NCBI RefSeq assembly: GCF_002292295.1 | Contig: NZ_DBBS01000010.1 | Coordinates: 1-64,000, forward strand | DNA from: Sphingomonas sp. UBA978 | GTDB lineage: Bacteria; Pseudomonadota; Alphaproteobacteria; Sphingomonadales; Sphingomonadaceae | Length of the DNA: 64,000 bases | Reading direction: 5' to 3' | Part shown: positions 1 to 8,281 of the stretch, one piece after another | How positions within the stretch are numbered: position 1 is the first letter of the stretch | Layout of the letters: every line of letters begins with the position of its first letter | Translations under genes and position numbers: made by a program | The notes under the pieces: generated by a model | Databases searched by the model: none | What the model was told of the DNA's origin: nothing | Seen by the model: the letters and a program-made list of their open reading frames with translations, nothing else

Positions 1-975
1 GAACCAGTCGCGGCAGGTGATGCGATTGCCCGACCAATTGTGGAAATATTCGTGCGCGACGACCGCGGCGATCGCGTCGTAATCGTAATCGGTCGCGGTG
101 TCCGGATCTGCCAGAATATACCGGCTGTTAAAGATGTTGAGGCCCTTGTTCTCCATCGCGCCGAAGTTGAAGTCGTCGACCGCGACGATGTTGAACACGT
201 CGAGGTCGTATTCGCGGCCGTAAACGCGCTCGTCCCACGCCATCGACAGCTTGAGCGCGTGGAGCGCGTGATGCGTCTTGTCGATGTCGGCGGCGCGGAC
301 CCAGATGCCCAGCGCGACCTCGCGGCCCGAACCGGTGACGAAGGTGCCGCGGTTGACCGCGAGATCGCCCGCGACCAGCGCGAAGAGATAGGAGGGCTTG
401 GGGAAGGGATCGTTCCATTCCGCCCAGTGGCGGCCGTCCGGCGCGGGGCCGGCATCGACCGGATCGCCATTGGCGAGCAGCACGGGATAGCGCCGCGCAT
501 CCGCCTCGAGCCGGACGCTGTAGCGGCTCAGCACGTCGGGCCGGTCGGGGAAGAAGGTGATCCGGCGGAACCCCTCCGCCTCGCATTGCGTGCAGAGGTT
601 GCCGCCGCTGGCATAGAGGCCCATCAGCTGCGTGTTGCGCTCCGGCGCGATCTCGACCTCGGTCTCGACCGCGTGCGCAGCGCCGCGCAGCGGGATGACG
701 AGCTGTTCGCCCTCGATCCGCCAGTCGTCGACCGCGACGCCGTCGACGCGGACCGCCAGCGGCTGCTGCCCGGCGCCGTCGAGCCGCAGCGGCTCGTCAT
801 GGTCGCCGTTGCGCGTCACCGACAGCGTCGCGGTGACGCGGGTGGCGGCGGCGTCGAGATCGAAGACGAGGCGCGTGTCCGGCACCAGCCATGCGGGCGG
901 CCGGTAATCGTGGCGGCTGATCGCGCCGGCGGCGTCATGGGCGGGATAGGCGATGGCTTGCGAAACGTCGAGCAT
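1..975 (-). CDS. pepN: Aminopeptidase N (M1 family), partial at left edge
   Basis: N-terminal 325 residues of an M1 zinc aminopeptidase, a cytoplasmic enzyme that removes N-terminal residues from peptides; the rest lies beyond the left edge. The exopeptidase motif GAMEN is at about residues 272-276 and the zinc motif HEYFH at 308-312, followed by NWSGNRITCRDWF, which is specific to the PepN branch. The start ATG (973-975) has AAAGGTG just upstream. It is divergent from the M28 peptidase gene, sharing about 125 bp of promoter region. Family assignment is secure from motifs; substrate range cannot be seen. Confidence 0.95.
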   Translation of the reverse strand, partial: MLDVSQAIAYPAHDAAGAISRHDYRPPAWLVPDTRLVFDLDAAATRVTATLSVTRNGDHDEPLRLDGAGQQPLAVRVDGVAVDDWRIEGEQLVIPLRGAAHAVETEVEIAPERNTQLMGLYASGGNLCTQCEAEGFRRITFFPDRPDVLSRYSVRLEADARRYPVLLANGDPVDAGPAPDGRHWAEWNDPFPKPSYLFALVAGDLAVNRGTFVTGSGREVALGIWVRAADIDKTHHALHALKLSMAWDERVYGREYDLDVFNIVAVDDFNFGAMENKGLNIFNSRYILADPDTATDYDYDAIAAVVAHEYFHNWSGNRITCRDWF

Positions 976-1100
976 GACACCTTTATAGGAGCGTGCGCCT
1001 GCGCTGCCAGTCATTCGTTCCGGCCGGCGGCGATCGGCGGCTTGCGCGGGACGGCGGCGCTGGTACGCTGGCGCATCTCCACATCGGGACCCTCTGTCGC

Positions 1101-2834
1101 ATGATCCGTATCTCGCGCGTGCTCGCCGCGCTGGCGCTCACCTCGTCCGCGTTCGCCCACACCATTCCGCAGACCGCGGCGCCGCAAACCGCCAAACCGG
1201 CCGTCGCTCCAGCCCCAGCGCCGCGCGATCCGGCGGCGACCAACGCGCTGCTGACGGCACCCTTGCCCGCCGATCAGGCGGCGATGAAGGCGCATGTCCT
1301 GTTCCTCGCGTCCGACGCGATGAAGGGGCGCGAGGCGGGCAGCCCCGAATTCGACATCGCCGCGCAATATGTCGCCGCGCAATTCTATGCCGCGGGCCTG
1401 CGCCCCGCCGGCGACGACGGCGGCTATCTGCAACGCGTGCCGCTGGTCACCTACAAGGCGGCGGACCAAGGTGCGATGGTCTGGTCCGGGGCGAGGGGCG
1501 CGCCGCAGCCGCTGGTCTTCGGCGAGGATTACATTCCCGCCGCCAATCCGGCGCGCGCGGACACCGTCGTCTCCGCCCCGGTGGTGTTCGCCGGGCGCGG
1601 CATCGTCGCGCCGCAGCTGGGCGTCGACGATTATGCGGGCGTCGACGTGCGCGGCAAGATCGTCGCGCTCTTCGGCGGATCGCCGACCACCTTTCCCGGC
1701 GAGGAGCGGTCCTATTTCGGATCGGCGGCGACCAAGGCGCAGATCGCCGCGGCGCGCGGTGCGGTCGGCATCGTCATGCTCGACGCGCCCCGCCCCGGCG
1801 GCCGCGAACGACCGTTTTCGGCGCTGGCGGCGGGCTATGCCAATCCCCGCATGACCTGGGCGACGCCGGCGGGCACCGGCAGCAGCCCCGCTCCGTCGAC
1901 GCCGGTGCTCGGCACGCTCAGCCAGGCGGGCGCCGCGAAGCTGTTCGCGGGCAGCGCCACGCCCTGGGCGGCGATCGTCGCCCAGGCGAAGACCGACAAT
2001 CCCCGCTATACCGCGACGCCGCTCGCCGGATCGCTGACCGCGACGACGCGCACCGCCTTCGTCGCCGCGGCGAGCAGCAACGTCGTCGGTATCGTGCCCG
2101 GCAGCGACCCGGTGGTCGGCAAGGAGGTCGTCATCCTGTCGGCGCACCTCGACCATATCGGCGTCTCGCCCGCAGCCGCCGGCGATGCGCCCGACCGCGA
2201 CCGGATCAACAACGGCGCGCTCGACAATGCGATCGGCATCGCCAGCCTGATCGAGGAGGCAAAGCGCTTCACCGCGAGCGGTACGCCGCCGAAGCGGACG
2301 GTCATATTTCTGGCGGTGACGGGCGAGGAAAAGGGGCTGGTGGGATCGAGCTGGTTCGTCGATCACCCGACCGTGCCGATCGCCAGCATCGTCGCGGACG
2401 TCAACCTCGACATGCCGGTGCTGCTCTACCGGTTCGAGGACATGATCGCCTTTGGCGCGCAGCGGTCGACGCTGGGGCCGATCGTCACCAAGGCGGTGAA
2501 CGGCGTCGGCGTCGGCCTGTCGCCCGATCCGATGCCCGAACAGGGGTTCTTCACCCGGTCCGACCATTTCAACTTCGTGCGCAAGGGGATTCCGTCGGTG
2601 TTCCTGTGGCCCGGCATCAAGGGCGCCGGGCGCGCGCCGTTCGAGGATTTCCTTGCCAACCGCTATCACCGCCCGGGCGACGACCTGACGCAGCCGATCC
2701 TGTGGGATCAGGGCGTGCGCTTCGTCGCGACCAATTACGCCATCGCGCGCGAGATCGCCGACGGCGCGGCACGCCCGGTGTGGAACACGGGCGATTATTT
2801 CGGGACGACCTACAAGGGGCCGATGGCGAAATAG
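1101..2834 (+). CDS. Secreted M28-family metallopeptidase with PA domain
   Basis: A 577-residue M28 (aminopeptidase Y/Q type) zinc peptidase. Residues 1-20 form a signal peptide ending AFA, followed by an Ala/Pro-rich linker. A protease-associated (PA) insert spans about 155-330 and the catalytic domain about 335-560. Visible metal/catalytic residues are H349 and D351 (AHLDHIG), D375 (ALDNAIG), E409/E410 (TGEEKG), D437 (NLDMP) and H489 (SDHF), the full M28 set. I chose ATG 1101 because it begins the signal peptide; the frame is open further upstream to 993. Likely periplasmic or exported and acting on peptides. Confidence 0.92.
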   Translation: MIRISRVLAALALTSSAFAHTIPQTAAPQTAKPAVAPAPAPRDPAATNALLTAPLPADQAAMKAHVLFLASDAMKGREAGSPEFDIAAQYVAAQFYAAGLRPAGDDGGYLQRVPLVTYKAADQGAMVWSGARGAPQPLVFGEDYIPAANPARADTVVSAPVVFAGRGIVAPQLGVDDYAGVDVRGKIVALFGGSPTTFPGEERSYFGSAATKAQIAAARGAVGIVMLDAPRPGGRERPFSALAAGYANPRMTWATPAGTGSSPAPSTPVLGTLSQAGAAKLFAGSATPWAAIVAQAKTDNPRYTATPLAGSLTATTRTAFVAAASSNVVGIVPGSDPVVGKEVVILSAHLDHIGVSPAAAGDAPDRDRINNGALDNAIGIASLIEEAKRFTASGTPPKRTVIFLAVTGEEKGLVGSSWFVDHPTVPIASIVADVNLDMPVLLYRFEDMIAFGAQRSTLGPIVTKAVNGVGVGLSPDPMPEQGFFTRSDHFNFVRKGIPSVFLWPGIKGAGRAPFEDFLANRYHRPGDDLTQPILWDQGVRFVATNYAIAREIADGAARPVWNTGDYFGTTYKGPMAK

Positions 2835-2884
2835 GCGGAGGCACGCGGTCATAAACGCGAACGGCGGCCGTGCGGAAGGGTGGG

Positions 2885-2903
2885 CCCCGGAACGGGTCCG
2901 GGG
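2885..2903. repeat. REP-like hairpin between the M28 peptidase and epimerase genes
   Basis: CCCCGGA and TCCGGGG form a 7-bp perfect stem around ACGGG. The sequence continues with GTGACGAA, like the dispersed intergenic palindromes common in sphingomonads. No T-run follows, so it does not look like an intrinsic terminator. Confidence 0.5.
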
Positions 2904-2951
2904 TGACGAAGGGGAGCGAACCATGGGTCATCTGTACAAGCGGAGAGCTGG

Positions 2952-3770
2952 ATGCTCCTGATCTTCGGGCTCGGCTATACCGCCGGCCGTATCGCCGCGG
3001 CGTGGCCGGGGGTGACGATGGGGACGACGCGCGACGGGCGGGACGGCACGTTGCGCTTCGACGACGCGGCCGCGGTACGGCCCGCGATCGCGGCGGCAAC
3101 GCATATCCTGTCGTCGGTGCCGCCGGAGGGCGATGTCGATCCCGTGCTGGCCCGCTACGGCGATGCGCTGGACGGGCGATGGCTCGGCTATCTGTCGTCG
3201 ACCGGCGTCTATGGCGATGCCGGCGGGGCATGGGTGGACGAGGCCGCGCCGACCGGCACGGGCCGCCGGTCGGCGCGCACCGCCGCCGATGCGGCGTGGC
3301 TGGAGCGCGGCGCCCGCGTCTTTCGCCTGCCCGGCATCTATGGCCCCGGCCGCTCGCCGCTGGAGCGGGTGCGCGCGGGGCGGGCGCATCGCGTCGGCCT
3401 GCCCGATCAGGTGTTCAGCCGCGTCCATGTCGACGATATCGTCGCGGGCGTGTTCGCCGCGCTCAACGCGCCGGCGGGGGCCTATAACCTCGCCGACGAT
3501 CTGCCGTGCGCGCAGGACGATGTCGTCGCCTATGCCGCGCAGCTGCTGCGCCTGCCGCCGCCGCCGCTGGTCGATATCGCGACGCTGTCGCCGATGGCGC
3601 GCGGTTTCTATGCGGAGAACCGCCGCGTCGCGAACGGCAAGGCGAAGCGGGTGCTCGGCTGGCGGCCGGCGTGGCCGACCTATCGGTTGGGTCTGCGCGC
3701 CCTCAACGCGATGACCAGCCCGATGCCCGCCAGCGCCCCGCCCGCGGCGGCGAGCGGCGACCAGCGATAG
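2952..3770 (+). CDS. NAD(P)-dependent epimerase/SDR-like protein
   Basis: A 272-residue Rossmann-fold protein of the extended SDR/epimerase type (YeeZ-like). The dinucleotide-binding loop is a reduced GLGYTAG at residues 6-12 right at the N-terminus. Further motifs are YLSSTGVYGDAGG, FRLPGIYGPGRSP and a HVDDI segment typical of NAD(P)-sugar epimerases. The family usually ends near GLRAL; here about 20 further residues run antisense over the end of the downstream EamA gene, giving a 91-bp convergent overlap. The substrate is unknown. Confidence 0.85.
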   Translation: MLLIFGLGYTAGRIAAAWPGVTMGTTRDGRDGTLRFDDAAAVRPAIAAATHILSSVPPEGDVDPVLARYGDALDGRWLGYLSSTGVYGDAGGAWVDEAAPTGTGRRSARTAADAAWLERGARVFRLPGIYGPGRSPLERVRAGRAHRVGLPDQVFSRVHVDDIVAGVFAALNAPAGAYNLADDLPCAQDDVVAYAAQLLRLPPPPLVDIATLSPMARGFYAENRRVANGKAKRVLGWRPAWPTYRLGLRALNAMTSPMPASAPPAAASGDQR

Positions 3771-4597
3771 CCTTCGAACAGGGTCGACAGCAGCATCGCG
3801 ATCACCGGCACGATGACGCTGGAATAGGCCGCCTTGGCCGGGCCGATCACGCGCAGCACGCGATAATAGAGGGGGAAGGCGAGCGCCGATCCCGCCAGCC
3901 CGAGATAGAGGATGCCCGCCCAATAGCCCGTGCGCATCTCGATCACCGGCGGGCCGGTCAGCCACCAAGCGATCGCGCCGTCGAGCCCTGCGCCGATCAG
4001 CATCGCCACCGCCAGCGTCGCCATCATCGGATAGCGTTTGGCGGTCGGCGTCGCCTGCAGCACATTGGCCATCGACGCGGCGAGGATCGCCATGCCGGTG
4101 AAGCCGATGCCGGCGAGCGTTGCGGCGGTGCCGGCCGGTCCGGTCCGCGCCTCGTGCACGAACAGCAGCGCGATTCCCGCCATCGCCACCGCCGACCCCG
4201 CGATCAGCTGCCCGCCCATCCGCTGCCCGAGCAGCACCCGTGCGAACAAAGCGTTCGGCACCAGCAGGATCGCGAACACCACCGCGACCAGCCCCGAGGT
4301 GATGTGATGTTCGGCGCGATAGACGAAATTGAAGTTGAGGCAGAATTGCAGCAGGCCGATCGCCGCGGCGAACACCCAGCCGCGCCCGTCCAGCACGAAG
4401 CGTTCGCGCTTCACCATCGCCACCACCGCCATCGCGAGGCCGGCGACGATGAAGCGATAGGTCACCGACCAGCTCGGCGGCACGACACCCAATTGGTCGC
4501 GGATCACCAGCCACGTCGACCCCCAGATCAGCGTGACCAGCGCGAAGGGGACGAGGATCGCCGCGCGCGTCGACCGGGGCGGCGGCGCCTGCGTCAC
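3680..4597 (-). CDS. EamA-family (DMT) transporter
   Basis: A 305-residue inner-membrane protein of the drug/metabolite transporter superfamily with about ten hydrophobic helices in two EamA repeats. The first repeat opens with LVPFALVTLIWGSTWLVIRDQLG, written here only as a landmark for the WGSTW motif. I chose GTG 4597 because it overlaps the stop of the upstream threonine aldolase gene (GTGA), implying translational coupling. The 3' end overlaps the convergent epimerase gene. Substrate unknown; pairing with ltaE makes export of an amino acid or metabolite plausible, which is inference. Confidence 0.88.
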   Translation of the reverse strand: MTQAPPPRSTRAAILVPFALVTLIWGSTWLVIRDQLGVVPPSWSVTYRFIVAGLAMAVVAMVKRERFVLDGRGWVFAAAIGLLQFCLNFNFVYRAEHHITSGLVAVVFAILLVPNALFARVLLGQRMGGQLIAGSAVAMAGIALLFVHEARTGPAGTAATLAGIGFTGMAILAASMANVLQATPTAKRYPMMATLAVAMLIGAGLDGAIAWWLTGPPVIEMRTGYWAGILYLGLAGSALAFPLYYRVLRVIGPAKAAYSSVIVPVIAMLLSTLFEGYRWSPLAAAGGALAGIGLVIALRARRPNR

Positions 4598-5595
4598 AGT
4601 TGCGTGATCGCCTGCGCGAGCAGCGCGACCTGCTCCGCCGGGCTGTCCCAGGCGGTCACCAGCCGGATCTCGCCCGCCGCCCAGTCGTAGAAGTCGAACC
4701 CCTGCGCGCGCAGGGCGGCGGCCTCGTCGGGGGTGGCGCGCAGGAAGACCTCGTTCGCCTCGACCGGATGGACCAGCCGCGCACCGGCCGCGGCGGCGAT
4801 GGTGGCGGCGCTGGCGTTGGCGGCGCGGGCGTTGTCCAGCCACAGGTCGTCGTCGAGCATGCTAAGCACCTGCGCCGCCAGATAGCGGCCCTTGGAAACC
4901 AGCAGCCCGGCACGCTTGCGCCGGTGCAGCGTCGCGCCGGCCAGTCCGGGCTTGAAGAACACCAGCGCCTCCGCGCTCATCGCGCCGTTCTTGACGAAGC
5001 CGAAGCTGAGCGCGTCGACACCCGCCTGCCACGTCACCTCGGCCGGCGTGCAGCCCAATGTGGCGACGGCATTGGCGAAGCGCGCGCCGTCCATGTGCAG
5101 GCCGAGGCCGCGCTCGCGTGCCAGCGCGCCGATCGCGGCGACCTCGTCGGGGGTGTAGACCCGGCCATATTCGGTGGCGTTGGTGATCGAGACGGCATGC
5201 GGCTGCACGCGATGGACGTCGTTGGCGATGGCATCGATCACCGTGGCGATCGTGTCGGGCGTCAGCTTCGCGCCCTCGCCGTCGGCGAGGTACAATTTGG
5301 CGCCATGGGTGTAGAATTCGGGGGCGCCGCCCTCGTCGTTCTGGATATGCGCGTCGCGATGGCAGACGATGCCGCCATGCGGCGGGCAGAGCGCGGCAAG
5401 CGCGAGGCAATTGGCCGCCGTGCCGGTCGGCACCCAGATCGCGGTCACTTGCGTGCCGAACAGATCCGACAAACGGCCGTCGAGCGCCTGCGAGCGCGCG
5501 TCGCCGTCATAGGCGGTGTCGAGCCCGTTGGCCTCGGCCAGCGCCGCCATGACCTTGGGATGGACCGGGGCGGCATTGTCGGAGAAGAAACGCAT
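4594..5595 (-). CDS. ltaE: Low-specificity L-threonine aldolase
   Basis: A 333-residue fold-type I PLP enzyme that splits L-threonine or allo-threonine into glycine and acetaldehyde. The N-terminus MRFFSDNAAPVHP is typical. HMDGAR at 167-172 supplies the PLP-ring aspartate, and the Schiff-base lysine is K202 in SFGFVKNG. ATG 5595 is chosen because homologues begin at this MRFFSDN; the frame stays open upstream to 5685. It is the first gene of a two-gene operon with the overlapping EamA permease. Confidence 0.92.
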   Translation of the reverse strand: MRFFSDNAAPVHPKVMAALAEANGLDTAYDGDARSQALDGRLSDLFGTQVTAIWVPTGTAANCLALAALCPPHGGIVCHRDAHIQNDEGGAPEFYTHGAKLYLADGEGAKLTPDTIATVIDAIANDVHRVQPHAVSITNATEYGRVYTPDEVAAIGALARERGLGLHMDGARFANAVATLGCTPAEVTWQAGVDALSFGFVKNGAMSAEALVFFKPGLAGATLHRRKRAGLLVSKGRYLAAQVLSMLDDDLWLDNARAANASAATIAAAAGARLVHPVEANEVFLRATPDEAAALRAQGFDFYDWAAGEIRLVTAWDSPAEQVALLAQAITQL

Positions 5596-5687
5596 GGGTG
5601 TCGCTCTGCTGCCGCCCGCGTGCAGCGTCAACCGGCCTATCGCCATCGCCGTGCAGCTTGCTAAGCGGGGCGCAAAGGGGATCATCT

Positions 5688-7490
5688 ATGCGCCATCTGA
5701 TCGCGAGCCTGCTGCTCGCCGCCGTTTCGACACCCGCGCTCGGTCAGGCGCTGCCGCCGCCGGTGCCACTGCCCGGCGACGGGGCGGAGGATGCGCGGCT
5801 GAAGCGTCTGTTCTACGACAGCGACGAACGCGATCTGATGCTCGACCCGATCGGCGCGATCCTGCGCGGCGACATGCGCTATGCGGACCGGTTCGGCGAT
5901 TATCTGACCGATGCGGCGACGGCGCGCGAGAAGCGCAATCTTGAGGCCGATCTCGCCGCGCTGACGGCGATCGACCGGGCGAAGCTGACCCGGGTCGACC
6001 AGCTCGCCTATGACGTGTTCCGCCACACGGCATCGGTGAACCTGCGCGGCTACGACCCCGCGATCCAGTCGGTGACGCGGCTGCTGCCGATCAACCATTT
6101 CGGCGGCTTCCAGACCTTCTATCCCGATTTCGCCAGCGGCAAGGGCGGCGCGCCGTTCAGGACGGTCGCCGATTACGACAACAATCTGAAGCGCAACGCC
6201 GGCTATGCCGCGCTGTACGATCGCGCGATCGCGCGCTTCCGCGAAGGCATGGCGAAGGGGATCGTCCACCCGCGGCTGGTGGTCGAGAACATGATCGCGC
6301 AGTTCGATAACCTGATCGCGCAGGGCGTGGAAGGATCGGTGTTCTACGCGCCGGTGACGATGTTCCCCGCCGACGTGCCCGCCGCCGACCGCCAGCGGCT
6401 GACCGCTGCCTATGCCGCGCAGATTCGCGACGTCATCACCCCCGCGCACCGGCGGATGCGCGATTTCCTGAAGACCGACTATCTGCCCAGGGCGCGGGCG
6501 ACGGTGGGCCTGTCGGCGATGCCGGGCGGCGCGGCGCTCTACGCCTACCGGATCGAGCAGAGCACGACGCTGCCGCTGCAGGCGGAGGCGGTGCACCGGC
6601 TCGGCCTGTCCGAGGTGGCGCGGATCACCGCGGAGATGGAGGCGCAGAAGACGGCCGCGGGCTTCAAGGGCACGCTGCCGCAGTTCTTCGACTATCTGCG
6701 CACCGAAAAGCGCTTCCAGCCGAGCAGCGCCGACGCGGTGCGGCGCGATTACGAGGCGATCGGCAAGCGCATCGACGCGCGCGTCCGCGAACAGTTCGCG
6801 CTGATCCCCAAGACCCCGCTCGAGATCCGCCCCGTCCCCGACTATCGCGCCAAGAGTGATGCGGCGGGCAGCTATCAGGACGGCACGCCCGACGGCAAGC
6901 GGCCCGGCGTCTTCTACTACAACACCTACGACCTGCCGAGCCGCTACACCTGGGGCATGGAGACATTGTACCTGCACGAGGCGGTGCCGGGGCATCATTT
7001 CCAGATCGCGCTGGCGCAGGAGAACGAGGCGCTGCCCGCGTTCATGCGCTTCGGCGGCAACACCGCCTATGTCGAGGGCTGGGCGCTCTATGCGGAGACG
7101 CTGTGGAAGCCGCTCGGCATGGAGACGGATCCGTACCAGCGGATGGGCGGGCTCAACGACGAGATGCTGCGCGCGATGCGGCTGGTCGTCGACACCGGCA
7201 TCCACGCCAAGGGCTGGGGCCGGGACCAGGCGATCGCCTATATGCTCGCCAACTCGCCGATGCCGAAGACCGACGCGACCGCGGAGGTGGAGCGCTATAT
7301 CGCGATCCCGGGGCAGGCACTGGCGTACAAGATCGGCCAGCTGACCATTCTGCGACTGAAGGCGGAGGCGCAGGCCGGGCAGGGCGCGGCGTTCGACCCG
7401 CGCGCCTTCCACGCCGCGGTGCTCGACAGCGGCGCGCTGCCGATGCCGGTGCTGGAGGCAAAGGTGCGGGGCTGGATGGCGGCGCGGTAG
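5688..7490 (+). CDS. DUF885 family protein, probable exported metallopeptidase
   Basis: A 600-residue DUF885 protein. Residues 1-19 form a signal peptide (MRHLIASLLLAAVSTPALG). The C-terminal half carries LYLHEAVPGHHFQ, with H430 and E431 followed by H436/H437, and the conserved NTAYVEGWALYAE. These resemble a metal-binding peptidase centre, and DUF885 is often grouped with thermolysin-like or M32/M3-like peptidases; activity is inferred. The start ATG has AAAGGGG 7 bp upstream. Likely periplasmic. Confidence 0.88.
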   Translation: MRHLIASLLLAAVSTPALGQALPPPVPLPGDGAEDARLKRLFYDSDERDLMLDPIGAILRGDMRYADRFGDYLTDAATAREKRNLEADLAALTAIDRAKLTRVDQLAYDVFRHTASVNLRGYDPAIQSVTRLLPINHFGGFQTFYPDFASGKGGAPFRTVADYDNNLKRNAGYAALYDRAIARFREGMAKGIVHPRLVVENMIAQFDNLIAQGVEGSVFYAPVTMFPADVPAADRQRLTAAYAAQIRDVITPAHRRMRDFLKTDYLPRARATVGLSAMPGGAALYAYRIEQSTTLPLQAEAVHRLGLSEVARITAEMEAQKTAAGFKGTLPQFFDYLRTEKRFQPSSADAVRRDYEAIGKRIDARVREQFALIPKTPLEIRPVPDYRAKSDAAGSYQDGTPDGKRPGVFYYNTYDLPSRYTWGMETLYLHEAVPGHHFQIALAQENEALPAFMRFGGNTAYVEGWALYAETLWKPLGMETDPYQRMGGLNDEMLRAMRLVVDTGIHAKGWGRDQAIAYMLANSPMPKTDATAEVERYIAIPGQALAYKIGQLTILRLKAEAQAGQGAAFDPRAFHAAVLDSGALPMPVLEAKVRGWMAAR

Positions 7491-7497
7491 CGGCCGG

Positions 7498-8208
7498 TCA
7501 GGCGCCGATCGTCCGCGTCACCGCGCCGGCGGCGTCGAGGAATTCGATCCGTGCCGCTCCCGCTCCCTCCCCCGTCTTGCCGACGCGCAGGCGCAGCCGG
7601 GTGCGGCCAAGGCCGTCGTGGAGGTCGAGCAGGGCATCGCCGTCGCGGTCCTTGCCGAAGAAGGCGCGGGACTGGCCGAACGCGCCGCTTGCGGTCATCC
7701 GCCCGATCGCGGCCTCGCGTTCGGCGGGCGGCAGCGCGTCGAGCCGGCGGATCGCCGCGACGTCGAGCGCCGCGTCGGGCCGGTCCGATATGCGCAGGCC
7801 GGCGCTGCGGCGGCCGTCCGCCTCGCTCTGGTCGAGCGCGACGACCTGATCCTGTTGATACTGGTCGAAGCTCAGGTGGCCGAAGGCGGTGGGTTTACCG
7901 GCCACCGCCTGCCCGCCGAAGATCAGCCCGCCATTCTCGGTGCCCTCGTCATTGTAGAACAGCATGCCGGCGGCATCGGTGCGGCCCGGATGCGGCTGTT
8001 CGTGCCGGCGGACGATGAGCCCGGGAAAGCGGTCGCGCGCGGCGATCACCATGCGGATCGTCCCGTCGGCCTCACGCACATTGATCCGGCGGACGTCCAG
8101 CGTGTCGACCCGTGTCGGCGCCGCCGCGCCCGTCACCAGCATCCATCCCGCCGCGAGCGTCAGCCCGCCCGCATAGACGATCAGAGCCCGCGTCGCATCG
8201 AACCGCAT
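7498..8208 (-). CDS. Conserved membrane-anchored hypothetical protein
   Basis: A 236-residue protein of unknown function. One hydrophobic segment at about residues 8-28 could be an uncleaved anchor or signal. The soluble part has short beta-like blocks with recognisable phrases such as NVREADGTIRMVI, MLFYNDEGTENGGLIFGG and ISDRPDAALD, a pattern I recognise only from uncharacterised bacterial proteins. The C-terminal third is rich in Gly, Asp and Arg (DRDGDALLDLHDGLGRTRLR). It lies between the DUF885 gene (convergent) and the PBP gene (same strand, 73 bp). Confidence 0.75.
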   Translation of the reverse strand: MRFDATRALIVYAGGLTLAAGWMLVTGAAAPTRVDTLDVRRINVREADGTIRMVIAARDRFPGLIVRRHEQPHPGRTDAAGMLFYNDEGTENGGLIFGGQAVAGKPTAFGHLSFDQYQQDQVVALDQSEADGRRSAGLRISDRPDAALDVAAIRRLDALPPAEREAAIGRMTASGAFGQSRAFFGKDRDGDALLDLHDGLGRTRLRLRVGKTGEGAGAARIEFLDAAGAVTRTIGA

Positions 8209-8281
8209 CTGCCTCTCCCCGCGCCTTTAGCCACGATCGTGTCGCGCGGGAGCCAGTCTAGGCCGAGGGGACGGCGCTTGC

